A stretch of 64,000 nt of DNA from Plantago major (taxonomy: Eukaryota; Streptophyta; Magnoliopsida; Lamiales; Plantaginaceae): positions 30,942,765 to 31,006,764 of the forward strand of contig CM048840.1 of assembly GCA_026545765.1 (NCBI GenBank), read 5' to 3'. Under the pieces are notes generated by a model that searched no databases, was not told where the DNA came from, and saw nothing but the letters and a program-made list of their open reading frames with translations. The number at the start of each line of letters is the position of its first letter. Positions within the stretch are counted from its first letter, which is position 1. A program made the position numbers and the translations under genes. Of this stretch, positions 23,226 to 34,484 are shown piece after piece.

Positions 23226-24775
23226 AGTAAAAGAAAGAGAATGAGTTAGAAAGATATCTTAGTGAAGCAATGCTTGTTCTTGACAATCCTAGTGATTATC
23301 TAGATGTTCTTGAATGGTGGAAAATAAGTGTTCATGTTTATCCTATTTTATCTTCTCTGGCATGGGATGTTTTTGCTATGCCTATATCTACTGTGGCCTC
23401 GGAATCAACATTTAGCACAGGAGGACGTGTCATTGATGAATACATGGCTTCTTTGACTCCAAAAGCAACACAAGCTCTAATATGTACGCATGATTAGGGA
23501 CTTCATAAGAAAACCAAGTCTTCCAAGTCTCGTCTATCTATCAAAGAGGAATTCATTCATTCTATTGAACAAGGTACTTCATAAATTTACTATGTTTTGA
23601 TTCTATAAAATCCATTCTCTCTTTATTTCTTGGGCTCTTCTACTGGCAACATACAATTGATTATATACCATTAGATTTTTTAGCGAACGATCCATATCGT
23701 CAAAGGTGGTAAGGTGATCTACCTATTGCCATTTCACCTATAAATATTTTAATTTAAAAAATACAAATATTAATAAAAATACCAAAATTTACCCTCTATT
23801 TAAAAATAATTTTTTTAGCATTACTTTTTTTAGTTTCAGTATTTTTACATTTAATGGAATACACGTTCCAATTTTTTTATTGGATGTCTGTTGCCAGGCA
23901 GGGCAGTCTGGCTGTAGAAAAGCCCTTCTTTGCTATACAATACTTCAACTCTCTTCTCTTTTTCTTCTTTTTTATAGATTGGGTCGGTGTTAGCCAATTC
24001 CTTAATTGGTTAAGGTACCGAAATGAATGAAAATTTAAGATGGACTTGCGGTGTCAATATGTTAACATCAGCTTTTTACTTTACAGTTCCAATATTTATA
24101 TAAGTTGTATATTTGTTTTATATGCTCAACTTTATTTAGTGTTAATGTTATATATCTTGCACATGTATAAATCATATATACTTGAATTTGTTATTGATTT
24201 ATTGTTGTCCTCCTTTTTATACGGGAGCAAAATATATCTTAACTTTTGGACCGAGGGTGCATGTATTTACTCATGGACATCAGGACATGGGCACATGACT
24301 TATTTTTTTTGGATGTCGAAGCTGTATTTGTAATGCATCACATCATACTCTAATGATTTTTTTGGTGTCTTTGACACATTGATGTAATTTATGATCTTAG
24401 GCTAGCTCATTTCAACTTGACAAGGGAGATTCATTTTGTATGATTTTGCATATTGTTTTATGTTGTATGCTAATTGTCTAGACGTACACCTGTAACATTT
24501 AATTTGGTTTACATTCAGATGAGTTAAACTCATGTAATGGTTAATGAATTTGTAATGTTCTGGAGCAGTTGTGTTTGCTATTTAATGAATGTTGAAATTT
24601 TGAAATTTATCATCTTTTCTGGATTTTTTTGGTAAAACCGAACCGTTATCAAATTTTTCTGGTATAAAACTGAACCTATAAAATATTTCAGTTCGGTTTA
24701 CGGTTCACAAGTTACCAAAAATTTCGATTGTTGGTTTTCAGATACGGTATATCGTTACCAAAATGAACAGCCCTA
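23226..24775 (+). mobile_element. hAT (Ac-like) transposon 3' remnant
   Basis: The left part (23241-23575) encodes a hAT C-terminal dimerisation domain. The right part near 24630-24775 has the AAACCGAACCG-type subterminal sequence typical of Ac-like elements and ends in AACAGCCCTA, matching the terminal repeat motif of this group (TAGGGCTGTT as reverse complement). The 5' end is absent; it abuts the LINE remnant. The middle is AT-rich and noncoding. Confidence 0.7.
23241..23575 (+). pseudogene. hAT transposase C-terminal dimerisation domain
   Basis: Encodes NELERYLSEAMLVLDNP, DVLEWWKISVHVYPILSSLA and MPISTVASESTFSTGGRV, the conserved hAT dimerisation signature with SE(S/R)xFSxGGR. An in-frame TAG at about 23495 stands where the family has a Trp, followed by a readable tail. 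Only the last quarter of a transposase remains. Confidence 0.88.
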
Positions 24776-25173
24776 CAACGGAACATGATTTACAAAAACT
24801 AACCCTTTTCATCATTCTTCTTCTATACAATCCTCACTAAACGAATCCAACAAAACACAAAACCAGAGAAAAAAAAGACTCAATACCTTTCCAACCAACA
24901 ATACAAACAATCGTTGTTGGATACTTGAAGAAAGGCTTGTGTAAGAGGGTAGTTTGTGTAAGGACCGAAATACTAGTAAGGAAGGGATTTTGTAGAGAGA
25001 ACCGAAGTATTAGTAAGAGGGTATTCGTGTGATTGTGAGAAAGACACAGTGACAGGCTAAATCTATTGTAAATAGATTTGACTTGACTGGTACTCTGTGT
25101 CCTAATTATTATGAGATCTGGAGAAATACCATAATAGTATCAATTACTAATATGTTTCCTTTTCTCTTTACTT

Positions 25174-25236
<63 letters not shown>

Positions 25237-25719
25237 TATAGGCAGCCATATATATATACACACACATACTCTATTAAGGCTCTGTTATCTTCAACTGAAA
25301 ACTCATTCAGTTCAGTTCTGCTTAATTATATTTTATACTTCAGTTCTGCTCAGTTCACCTCTTTCAATATAAAGAGAAGGAAAAAGAAAAGGGTATCTTC
25401 ATCCGCAGAAACACTCAAACACATATAGCTTCATCGGAATCTAAAATCGGTCTGATTTGATTTGTATCTTCATCGATCCATCCATCTATCGTGCCAGTGA
25501 CTGGTAAGTAGCAACAATCAACATCTATCGTGTCGGTGGTTGGATTTGATTTTATCTGATTGTCCTGAACATGATAGTGAGATTAAGCTATATTTTGATT
25601 TCTGTGAGTGTTTTTTCTATTTTTGTTGTGTTGTTAGTTCTATGCTTACGGTTGTTTTCCTAATTGATTTATTACGATGTGTGTACGTTTCAGTTGGTCT
25701 GTACCCAGCAAAATAAATT
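24776..25719. other. Spacer with TAA microsatellite and UTR-like sequence
   Basis: Between the hAT end and the CACTA region. It contains a TAA trinucleotide run at about 25174-25236 with one TAC interruption, then a CT- and CA-rich stretch with a TATAAAG at about 25368 that resembles a promoter and 5' leader. No CACTA terminal repeat was found here, so the left end of the CACTA element is undetermined. Confidence 0.5.
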
Positions 25720-25764
25720 ATGAAGGATCTCTCTCTTCATGAACATCATACTGAGATTCTCAAG
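25720..25764 (+). other. Possible short coding exon of unknown origin
   Basis: ATG followed by 14 codons (MKDLSLHEHHTEILK) and then a good donor (AAG|GTGAGT). It sits just downstream of leader-like sequence. It could be a first exon of a CACTA gene or a captured host exon. No family is recognised, and support is only the splice context. Confidence 0.25.
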
Positions 25765-26076
25765 GTGAGTTGATTGTTTTTCCAATAACTCCCAATCTCC
25801 TACTTGTTTTTCCTTCTTCGTTTTTTCCGATTCATTCTTTGCTTATAGAATTAAGAGTGGTTGCTTTTGTCTTTAGGCTTCTAGTGGAAAAGACTTGTTA
25901 CCGTGTGGACATTTCCGTGTGTCCTTATCTTATGTTGTGTCCTTGTCTTATCTTTATATTATATAATCCATCACCATCAGACAGTATCAGTTTCTTCTCA
26001 ATTCTCAACACTTCACATTTCTTCTCATATCATCAAATAATTTCTCTATGTATGTATAACATCTTCCGACACGGCT

Positions 26077-26270
26077 GATAAAATTGAAGAGGTATGTTTG
26101 TATATTTAATATTGTATGTAATTGAAATACGTTATACGTTTAATGTATTATATATTACGTAACTTTTTAGTTAGATAAAATTGAAGAGGTATATTTGTAT
26201 ATTTAATATTGTATATAATTGAAATACGTTATAAGTTTAATGTATTATATATTACGTAACTTTTTAGTTA
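26077..26270. repeat. 97-bp tandem duplication
   Basis: Two adjacent, nearly identical copies begin GATAAAATTGAAGAGGTAT at 26077 and 26174. They lie immediately 5' of the CACTA transposase. Confidence 0.9.
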
Positions 26271-26384
26271 GAACGAAACATTTTACTAATAAAACAAGAG
26301 AATGTGTGCTAATATATTTACATTTTACCTTGCGTGATACTGTAATGATTAACACGTAATTGTTTCAGCGTTTCAGGGTATAAG

Positions 26385-29300
26385 ATGAGCAATTTTCAAG
26401 AATGGATGTACAACCGGTGGGGTCGTATGGGTATGAGGAAGGAATTTATGAGTGGAGTAGAGCAATTTTGTGAATGGTCATTCATACATCAAAATCAGAA
26501 TGTGATTTTGTGTCCGTGCTCCGATTGTGATTTCCAGTGGCCTCCTCGTGATCGTGATACTATTACAATTCATTTATATTCAAATGGATTTCGGTCGGAT
26601 TACTACATTTGGAACCGACATGGGGAAGACTATGGGCAACAGGGCGTTACATTTGACATTGGAGGTCTTTGGTCCATCTTCACTTTGCTATGGAGCAAGA
26701 ATACGGGTTCCAAGCCGATATGGATTTTGTTCATGAGTGGTTCCCGCATTATAATCAATATGAAGATCAGCAAATGGCAGATGAGCCAAATTTAGACGCA
26801 AAAGAGTTTTACGACCTCATTGCAGCTGCTGACCAACCTCTTTATGAAGGGCACAACATGTCACAACTTCATTGGATTACTAAGGTCATGAAATTCAAAA
26901 CGCAGCCAAACACAACACAGTCACATGTTCAAGCTTTTATAGATGGATGTATACGCACAGCGTTACCCGAACATCAGCATCCCATTCCTGATAGTTATTA
27001 CAAAGTGAAAAAAATGATGATGAAGCTTGGGCTTGGCGTAATCAAATATGATGTGTGTAAGAATAATTGTTGTCTCTACTACAAAGAGTATGCCGATTTG
27101 AGATCATGCCCCATTTGCGGAGAGCCTAGGTACACGAGACAGGGGTATGGAGCTAAAACAGAAGTCCCATTTAAAAAGTTGTGGTACTTTCCGATTACGC
27201 ATCGTCTGCAGAGGTTGTATATGTCACGGAAAATAGCAGAGCACATGACATGGCATACGAATTGCCAAGGATTGTCAGATAAAATGGTTCACCCTGCACA
27301 AAGGGAGGCATGGAAAAGTTTTGATCAGGCGTACCCCGATTTCGCAACTGAGGCTCGTAATGTGCGTATTGGTCTTTGCACGGACGGATTTTGTCCAAAT
27401 GACAGTACCGGACCTGCATACACTTGTTGGCCAGTTTTCATCACTCCATACAACTTGCCACCCGGTTTGTGTATGAGAGAGGAGTTCATTTTTATGAGTA
27501 TGATGATATCTGGTCCTATAAGTCCAGGTAAGAAAATAGACATTCTTCTTCGACCACTTATTGATGAACTGAAGACGTTATGGACTAATGGTGCGGTTAC
27601 TTGGGATTGTATCAAACAAGAGAATTTTCTAATGAAAGTTGTTGTCCTCTGGACGATCAATGGCTTTCCTGCTTACGGAATGTTGTCAGGTTGGAGTACC
27701 CATGGGAGGTTGGCATGCCCATATTGTCAAGGTGCCACTGATGCATTTCGTCTTAAACACGGAATGAAACCTTGTTGGTTTGACTGTCACAGAGCTTTTC
27801 TCCCACACAATCATCCCTTGAGGTACAATACTATAGATTTCAAGTTAGGTAATATTGTCGAAAAGGTCATGCCAGAAAGAAAGAGACCAGCCCAAAATAA
27901 AAGAAAACTTGATGAACTAGGAGATATTGATTTACATGACGAGAATGCACAATATCCAGGGTACGGGAGAGATCATAACTGGTTTAAAATTCCGATACTT
28001 TCAGAGCTCCCATACTACTTCACACTTCACATGCCTCTCACAATTTGGATCTGATGCATTGTACAAAGAACTTCTTTTGCAACATCTTGCATACAACTAT
28101 GGATGCAGGGAAATCTTCCAAGGACAACAAGAATGCGCGTTTGGACTTAGAGATGCACACTGGAAGACAATGCTTGTTCATGTCAAGCCCCACTGCGAAA
28201 AAGAAGATGAAGGCTACATACACATTGACTCTAGACCAAAAGAGGGCAGTGTGTAAATGGATCAAAGAGCTTCGTTTTCCGGATGGACATGTTTCGAACT
28301 TGCAGAGTAATGCGAAAGTAGAGGATCACAAGATTACTGGATTGAAAACCCATGATTGTCATGTGTTCATGCAACGACTGGTTCCAATAGCTTTCAAAGA
28401 ATTCTTGCCAGACGCCATATGGGAAGCATTGGTAGAGGTAAGCAATGCATTTCGACAAATATGTGGTAGTGTCATAAGTGTGTCTGAAATGGATGCCTTG
28501 GGGGAAAAAGTTATCGAGATTATGTGCAAGCTCGAAATGATTTATCCTCCTGCTTTCTTTGATTGTATGGAACACCTACTTATTCACTTACCATATGAGG
28601 CTCGTGTATGCGGGCCTGTCTTCTACCGTTGGATGTATCCGTTCGAGAGGTATACAAATGTTTCTATTAAATATTTTGAATTGACTGATAATAATTAGAC
28701 CTTATAGTTACTGATGAAATACTTATTTTCGCAGAAAATTGGCTATACTCAAGAGAATGGCTAGACAAAAGAACAGGTTAGAGGGTTCCATATGTGAGGC
28801 TTACTTGATGCGGGAAATTGTTCATTTTTGCGAGTACTTCTTCGGCGATGATGAACAAGGAAATGCAGTTACTAGACTAAGACGACACCAGACAGTATGG
28901 GAGCCACAATTTCCCGGGCAACTGTCAATTTTCGAGCCGAAAGGAAGGCCACTCCAAAGACATATGAAAGCAAAATGTCTGAGTGCACTGGAATACGAAC
29001 GAGCACTCTTATGCATTGTCATGAACTGTCCCGAGCTATTCCACTTGACAAGGTACGAGTATAAAAACGAATGACACATTTATTTTATGTATGTTTGCTT
29101 TCATTTATGAATACTAAAAATATTCTTAACGCTTTAGGCATGATATGTAGCCAATTTGAGAGCCAAATCCCTGAACACTACACTACTGAAGATCGAGAGC
29201 TTGCTCGAATGAACGGATTGTTACCATGGTTGAGGGGTTTGAATGCAAACGGGCAACTAGGCAACGCGAGTGTTGAATTCATTTTCAATGGAGGGTCGTA

Positions 29301-29790
29301 TGCGGTTGTGGAGTGCCAAGGATACACTGTCAACGGATACAAATTTGAAACAGAGAAATATGGTGATAACAAAACCACAATGAACTACGGAGTTTGTGGG
29401 AAGATGGACAATGATGATGGTACTGCAATTTATTACTATGGGTTGATACAAGAGATTATCCGAATGAGCTTTAACTGTCCTGGTCGGGAACAACAACATA
29501 TATACCTTTTTAAAGTAAAATGGTTTGATAACGAACATGTTGTCATAGACAAGTTTGGATTGGTAAATTTGCATCCTGATAAAGTACTCAGGACAAACGA
29601 GACATACATACTAGCAGATGTAGCAACTCAGGTGTACTACTCGACGTACCCATATGCAAGCATTGCACGCAATAATATTCGAAAAGGTATGGGCCTTTTT
29701 GGGATTTTTTTCAACTTTCATAGTTATTGAATTTTAATATGTATACTATACTAACTCAAGTGCCTCTCTTTAACTTTGTTTTGTAGTGTG
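26385..29790 (+). pseudogene. CACTA TNP2-type transposase
   Basis: Transposase_21 family. The N-terminal transposase-associated region starts MSNFQEWMYNRWGRMGMR and includes the Cys pair LCPCSDC. The frame then breaks near 26660. The central core (26669-28036) includes YKEYADLRSCPICGEPRY and GFPAYGMLSGWSTHG followed by a Cys pair. A second frame break near 28036 precedes DLMHCTKNFFCNILHTT. The DUF4218-like part (28250-28650) contains FFDCMEHLLIHLPYEA. An intron follows (about 28650-28735). Later exons hold KLAILKRMARQKNRLEGSI and a DUF4216-like end (VKWFDNEHVVIDKFGLV). The frame breaks make activity unlikely. Confidence 0.9.
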
Positions 29791-29994
29791 AGCAGTGTGC
29801 CCAATAAGGCCACGACACTTTACTGATTTGTCTTCTGTCGAAGGAAATGAACAACAACCGAATGACGATCAAGAATACTACCAGGACGAAGCACCTCCTA
29901 CATCTGAGCAATTAGCATGGTCATAAGTTTTAACCTCGAAATTCCACTTGCAGACATGGCATCCGGAGAAGTCCCCACGAAATGAACACTTATG

Positions 29995-30057
<63 letters not shown>

Positions 30058-30202
30058 GTGTGTGTGTGTGACAATATTTCCATTCACCGTTTGATGTATC
30101 AAGACTTCACTAGAGTTTCAAACCCATTCATCTGCTTTTAATAAAATGGAAGGATACAATTCTAGTTTTATATATTTTAGTAAATCATGTTATGCATTTA
30201 AC
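29791..30202. other. Spacer between convergent CACTA genes
   Basis: Noncoding spacer between the two CACTA transposase genes. ORFs through it arise from the TA/TG microsatellite and are not genes. Confidence 0.5.
29995..30070. repeat. TA microsatellite with TG extension
   Basis: About 60 bp of TA dinucleotides (29995-30054) followed by a TG run to about 30070. Confidence 0.95.
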
Positions 30203-32241
30203 TCATTCACCAGATTCGTCTCCAGTATCTTCGTCGCTACAACTAGAATCATTACCTCCTAGTTCGATCTCTAGAATGCTGATATTCTCAAGTACATTAC
30301 CATGAGTTTGGGAATTAACACCCACTGCCTTGAATAGATTGATAAGAGTTGTTGTTGTCTCTCTTAACTTGTTGATCGCATCATTTTGCATCTTGATCTT
30401 CTTATTTTGTTTGTTCACTCGTTTTTCGAGAAAATCTTGCCTCTTCTTTCCTTTTCCTTTATCAAAGTCGGATTGTGGCACAGGAGGTAACACACGCCCC
30501 CTCCCCCCCCCCCCAGTTGGGCGAGACCAGCTTCACGGATCACAATCCCCTTGGATATACCCCTCACACTACTGTGTGAAACTCCACCAGCAACCTCAGC
30601 CCACAAGGATGCGTCTAACCTATCAGTTGCTCCATCGGAAGACTCGGGAGCTTGGGAAGTATGTTGACAAAAATTCACCTACGAGAAAGCATATGAATCC
30701 TTGATCAGTAGAATATAACAAGACTACCAAAGTGAATAGTGGAAAAAACTGAAACATGTAAGTATCATTCAAAAAGCAACCACAAGCAGTTCCTAAATTG
30801 ATGTTGGGTTAAAAGGCATCACATGCATCATTTGCAACTAATTGATTTAATTAGTTTATTCATCACAACAGCTAAAGATTCACAGCAGCTAAAGATGATC
30901 CTTTAGCCAAAAATATATATTTCACTAGTTTTGGACAACACAATATGTTGATAAGGAGATGAGTGTAACAAAAAGCACACGACATATTTAAAACACATGA
31001 CAAATAAAGTAAGGATCCCCAAGAAGAACAAAACAGATTCTTTAAGAAATTAATAATATAAACTTACAAATAGATCACGCGAACGATCATCTACCCATTT
31101 TTCCTGTACTCCAGGGACCATTGCTGATTGTGCATCATCTCCTACATCTTGCACAACAGACTCATTGCTTTTAGCTTTATCCACTTCCTTCATATTTGAA
31201 ATGTGTGTACGACGGAAGGCTTCAGCGTACGTTCTGGGCAGGCCACTCAATTGCATTGGAAGTTCTTCTATTTTCTTGAACGACTGAGTGCTGTTACTAC
31301 TACCACCAGATTCCTACGAACATAAATGTAACAGTTTGTAGATTAAAAAAAATAAAGACCAAATAAATAAAATACAATACAAGAACTGAATTAAATGAAC
31401 CATCTGCAATGCAACCTCCCAAGTACTAATGGTTCCACCAAAATGTCTGGCCGGTGCTTTTTCCACAACTTTTCCTTCCTCATCGAACTGAACACCTCTG
31501 TTTTTTGCCTTCAAGATCGACTCTTTAATACAGTCTTCGCTGTCCCATCTCTTTCTGGCAATGTTAAAAATCGGTGGCTCCATCCAAGATGGTCGGACCA
31601 ATTTATCTTTCTTCTTGTTATCGATGTATAGTTTCTTCCCAGTGCTCATCATACCACGAAACTTATCCCTACAAACTGAATCCCATGTCTCCGCAATTAC
31701 AATTTGATCTTCAATATTCCACCTATACCTCATCTACAAAAACATATATTAAGTCAAACATATTACCAATTGTGTTCAAATATTTCTTTTCTATTGTAAT
31801 GCACGAGGATGAGAAAAATGAAATCACATAATATACAGTACAGAGTAAATTTATATATGTACACAAAGTATCACGTGTAGCAATAACATACCCGAAATTC
31901 TTTCCACAAGATATCACGTGTAGCAATGCACACATCATCCCATTCTTTATCGCCTCTGTAATGAGTGCAAGGGCGTGACAACATCATTATTTGCCATCCT
32001 CAAGTTAAACCTCTGTAGTAAAGCTGCTTTTGCTACCAATTGTCTCTTCTCATAAACAAGTATCAGGGGGGAAAGCTTGTGGTATGATTTTTTTTGAACT
32101 AGGTGTACCTTCATTTTCGGGGGTAGGAGGGTAACTATCATATAGTAACTGGAAAGGTCGGGTGTTTGTCCGATGAATCAAATTGTCGCCCGACGGTGGA
32201 TCTGCCCCCCTAACAATAGATACTTCTGAAGATGTCCTATT
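30203..32241 (-). pseudogene. CACTA second transposase gene, 3' part
   Basis: En/Spm-type Transposase_24-like protein, the usual partner of TNP2. In transcript order from the insertion: SSEVSIVRGADPPSGDNLIH, an intron-rich middle with RPSWMEPPIFNIARKRWDSE (about 31600), LPRTYAEAFRRTHISNMKE (about 31220), SLWAEVAGGVSHSSVRG (about 30560) and a coiled-coil Lys-rich C-terminus ending DEDTGDESGE at 30203. The pattern 'F..TH...' before the C-terminal region is typical of the family. It is separated from its own 5' part (46072-46600) by the Tat insertion; the frame reads through if one target-duplication copy is counted. Confidence 0.8.
32237..32241. repeat. Target site duplication, left copy (CTATT)
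   Basis: The 5 bp CTATT directly precede the LTR terminus TGTTGA and recur at 46072-46076 after the other LTR. Confidence 0.9.
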
Positions 32242-33141
32242 TGTTGAGGGATAAAACCTCAAACACCAACACTACTACTACAAGTAACCTAATCTAAGAT
32301 CCACCTCCAACTTGAAGTCCGAGAGAAGGCTTGTCCGAGCAAGAGTACCTGAAAGGACTAAGTGGGGGGCTTAGAATGGGTTACCCGGATTGCCTAAGTC
32401 AATCCGGAAGGAGGCTTTACTCAAAGGAGAGATGAAAGCTCTCAATGCAATGGTAATGGGAAAGGTAATGAAATCAAGGATGTTTAGGACTTAGGAGACA
32501 ACACAATTTCCTAGGGGATTTCACTTCCCTCAAGGTATTGGACCTTGTGTTATATTTATAGTTATCATATACTTATGAAGTAGCTCATAAGATGATGCCA
32601 AGTGTATGCCTCAGATTTGGACACCAATGCTACCTTTGGCCCATGGCCCATTAGTGAATAGTAATCCAATACTAATTAATGGGCTGGGAGGGTAGTTTGG
32701 ACCTTTCCTCTGAGAGTACTTCAAGACGTTGGGTCCGGTAAGTCCCTGACGATTCGCATGATTGGATGACTGCCTTGGGTAACTCTGGTGTCCGGACCTT
32801 AGAGTTCCACAAGCATCTCGATGGTTACATCGAATACGTTTGGTCTTCAGATCTTGGTGGCGTCCGAGATTCTCTCGTCCGTCCGTTTAGCATCTTAGAC
32901 CGATCGCTTTGCGGTACTTGGGAGGACCAGTAACCTTTTGTGCAGCTCGGAAGTCATCCATCTAGCTTGGTGGACTAGGTGAAATGGCGTCTTGACTTGT
33001 GAGTACTAGTTGACTGAGATGGTTTCCTTTAGGATGGACCACTCGAAGGTCGGACTAGCTTTGGATGGCTATCTTAGCCTGATGCGCTGGGACACGCTTT
33101 ACGGGCGCCCTTAACGGATTGGACACATTTCCGTATCAACA
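32242..33141 (-). repeat. 3' LTR of the Tat element
   Basis: 900 bp, TGTTGA...TCAACA. Nearly the same sequence as 45198-46071, but with many small insertions. Confidence 0.93.
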
Positions 33142-33160
33142 TATGTCCCCCCCAGTTTCC
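33142..33160 (-). other. Polypurine tract of the Tat element
   Basis: On the minus strand, GGAAACTGGGGGGGACATA lies directly next to the 3' LTR, at the plus-strand priming position of LTR elements. Confidence 0.75.
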
Positions 33161-33699
33161 AAGTATCTTAGTAGAAGATAGTTGGTAACTATGAGGGATC
33201 AGTCGTGTCTGTGGAGCGTGTCCGAATCGTTAGTTAAAAGAAAAAGGAAAAAATCCTTTATGTCGGGATCCGTCTGTGTCCTCGGATTCAATATATCTCT
33301 TTCCCCCTTTTAAAATCTACAGTCCGAGTTATCACATAACTGGGACTGTAGAGGGAAAAGGTATTTTTATCCGAGATATATGGGTCCGAGTACGGTTAGG
33401 ATCTGACGAAGTCTTTCGAGGAAGATCAAGTAGGAGGTTATCCGTTGGGCCAAATTTGTGAAATGGTCCTGATGGACCTCCGAACAGTAAATCAACGGGG
33501 TCCAACGAGTTGCTTATCCGTCCCATGGGATAAGATCCCGAGGGGAACGATGCGACCGTTGGATTGGAAAGCCTCAACGGTTGAGATCAAGTGACGCGAC
33601 TCCTCTATTCGTGAATCGTCATGACCGTTGGATTTGAACAGATCAACGGTCGCGGTTTAAACCTAAGTGATGTGACGCTTGGCCTTCCCACTTTGCCCC

Positions 33700-33707
33700 T
33701 ATAAATA
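33700..33707 (+). promoter_or_regulatory. TATA-like box of the antisense ORF region
   Basis: TATAAATA in GC-richer context, oriented away from the 3' LTR and about 0.8 kb 5' of the antisense ORF. Similar boxes occur at 37598 and 38318. Confidence 0.45.
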
Positions 33708-34484
33708 GTTAGGCGATCGGTCACTTTCACACTTTAGCTAAATTGAAACTCTGAGCAATCTTTAAGCTATTCAAACAACGCAAGATCGATCCGAGCAACT
33801 GGGACTTAGAAGACTTTAGGCTATCCAACTGAGATCTGTAACCTCGGAACATTATCCAAACTCAATCGTCCATTGAACTTTCCTGTTTGAATATTAGCAA
33901 GTAAGTACCCCTCATTTTTTGGCTTTGTTAAAGTTGCCTGTATTCGCTATACGCCCATTGCATGTCTAGTGTAGCTTCCCTTGTTGCTCCCGTAATTGTG
34001 CTTGTCTTTAGTAATTGGCTCAAGCGATACCTTTGGTTGAGATGGTAGTTGATGTGTTTCTGCTGCATGCTTATAATATGCCAATTTTCCTCACTAATGC
34101 CTTGTACTTTTATTTGGTACGTCCCGTCCGACACAACCTGTCTTGACAATGCATGCTTATTTGATGATAAATCGGTATTGGTTGTGGTGTTCGCCTGTAA
34201 ATTGTTTCTTTTATTATTGGTGCCATAAAGGCGGATAGTGGTCCCGATGCACGACTTATGCCGTGGTCTTGGGGCCCCTGTCCTTCTGTGTATAGAAAAT
34301 CTTAGGGTTTAAACTTTTTCTCGGACCTCTGGACTTAATAAGACATATAAATGAACTCTCGGACAATAACAATCATCGTTTCTGATCCGTTTCATACGCC
34401 TAGGATGTCGGGGCGATAGTCAAAGCGTTCACGAGTGCGGGATTACGGGATGGGGTAGATTCGGCGGTGAATCCGCGGCGTGAA

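Noticed and set aside
27325..27660. Minus-strand ORF of 111 codons in the CACTA transposase
   Set aside because: Antisense shadow of the conserved transposase core.
29878..30102. ORFs with Ile-Tyr repeats
   Set aside because: They are translations of the TA microsatellite.
32237..33141. Reading the left LTR as the 5' LTR with genes on the plus strand
   Set aside because: The primer-binding site lies beside the right LTR and gag-pol reads on the minus strand, so the left LTR is the 3' LTR.
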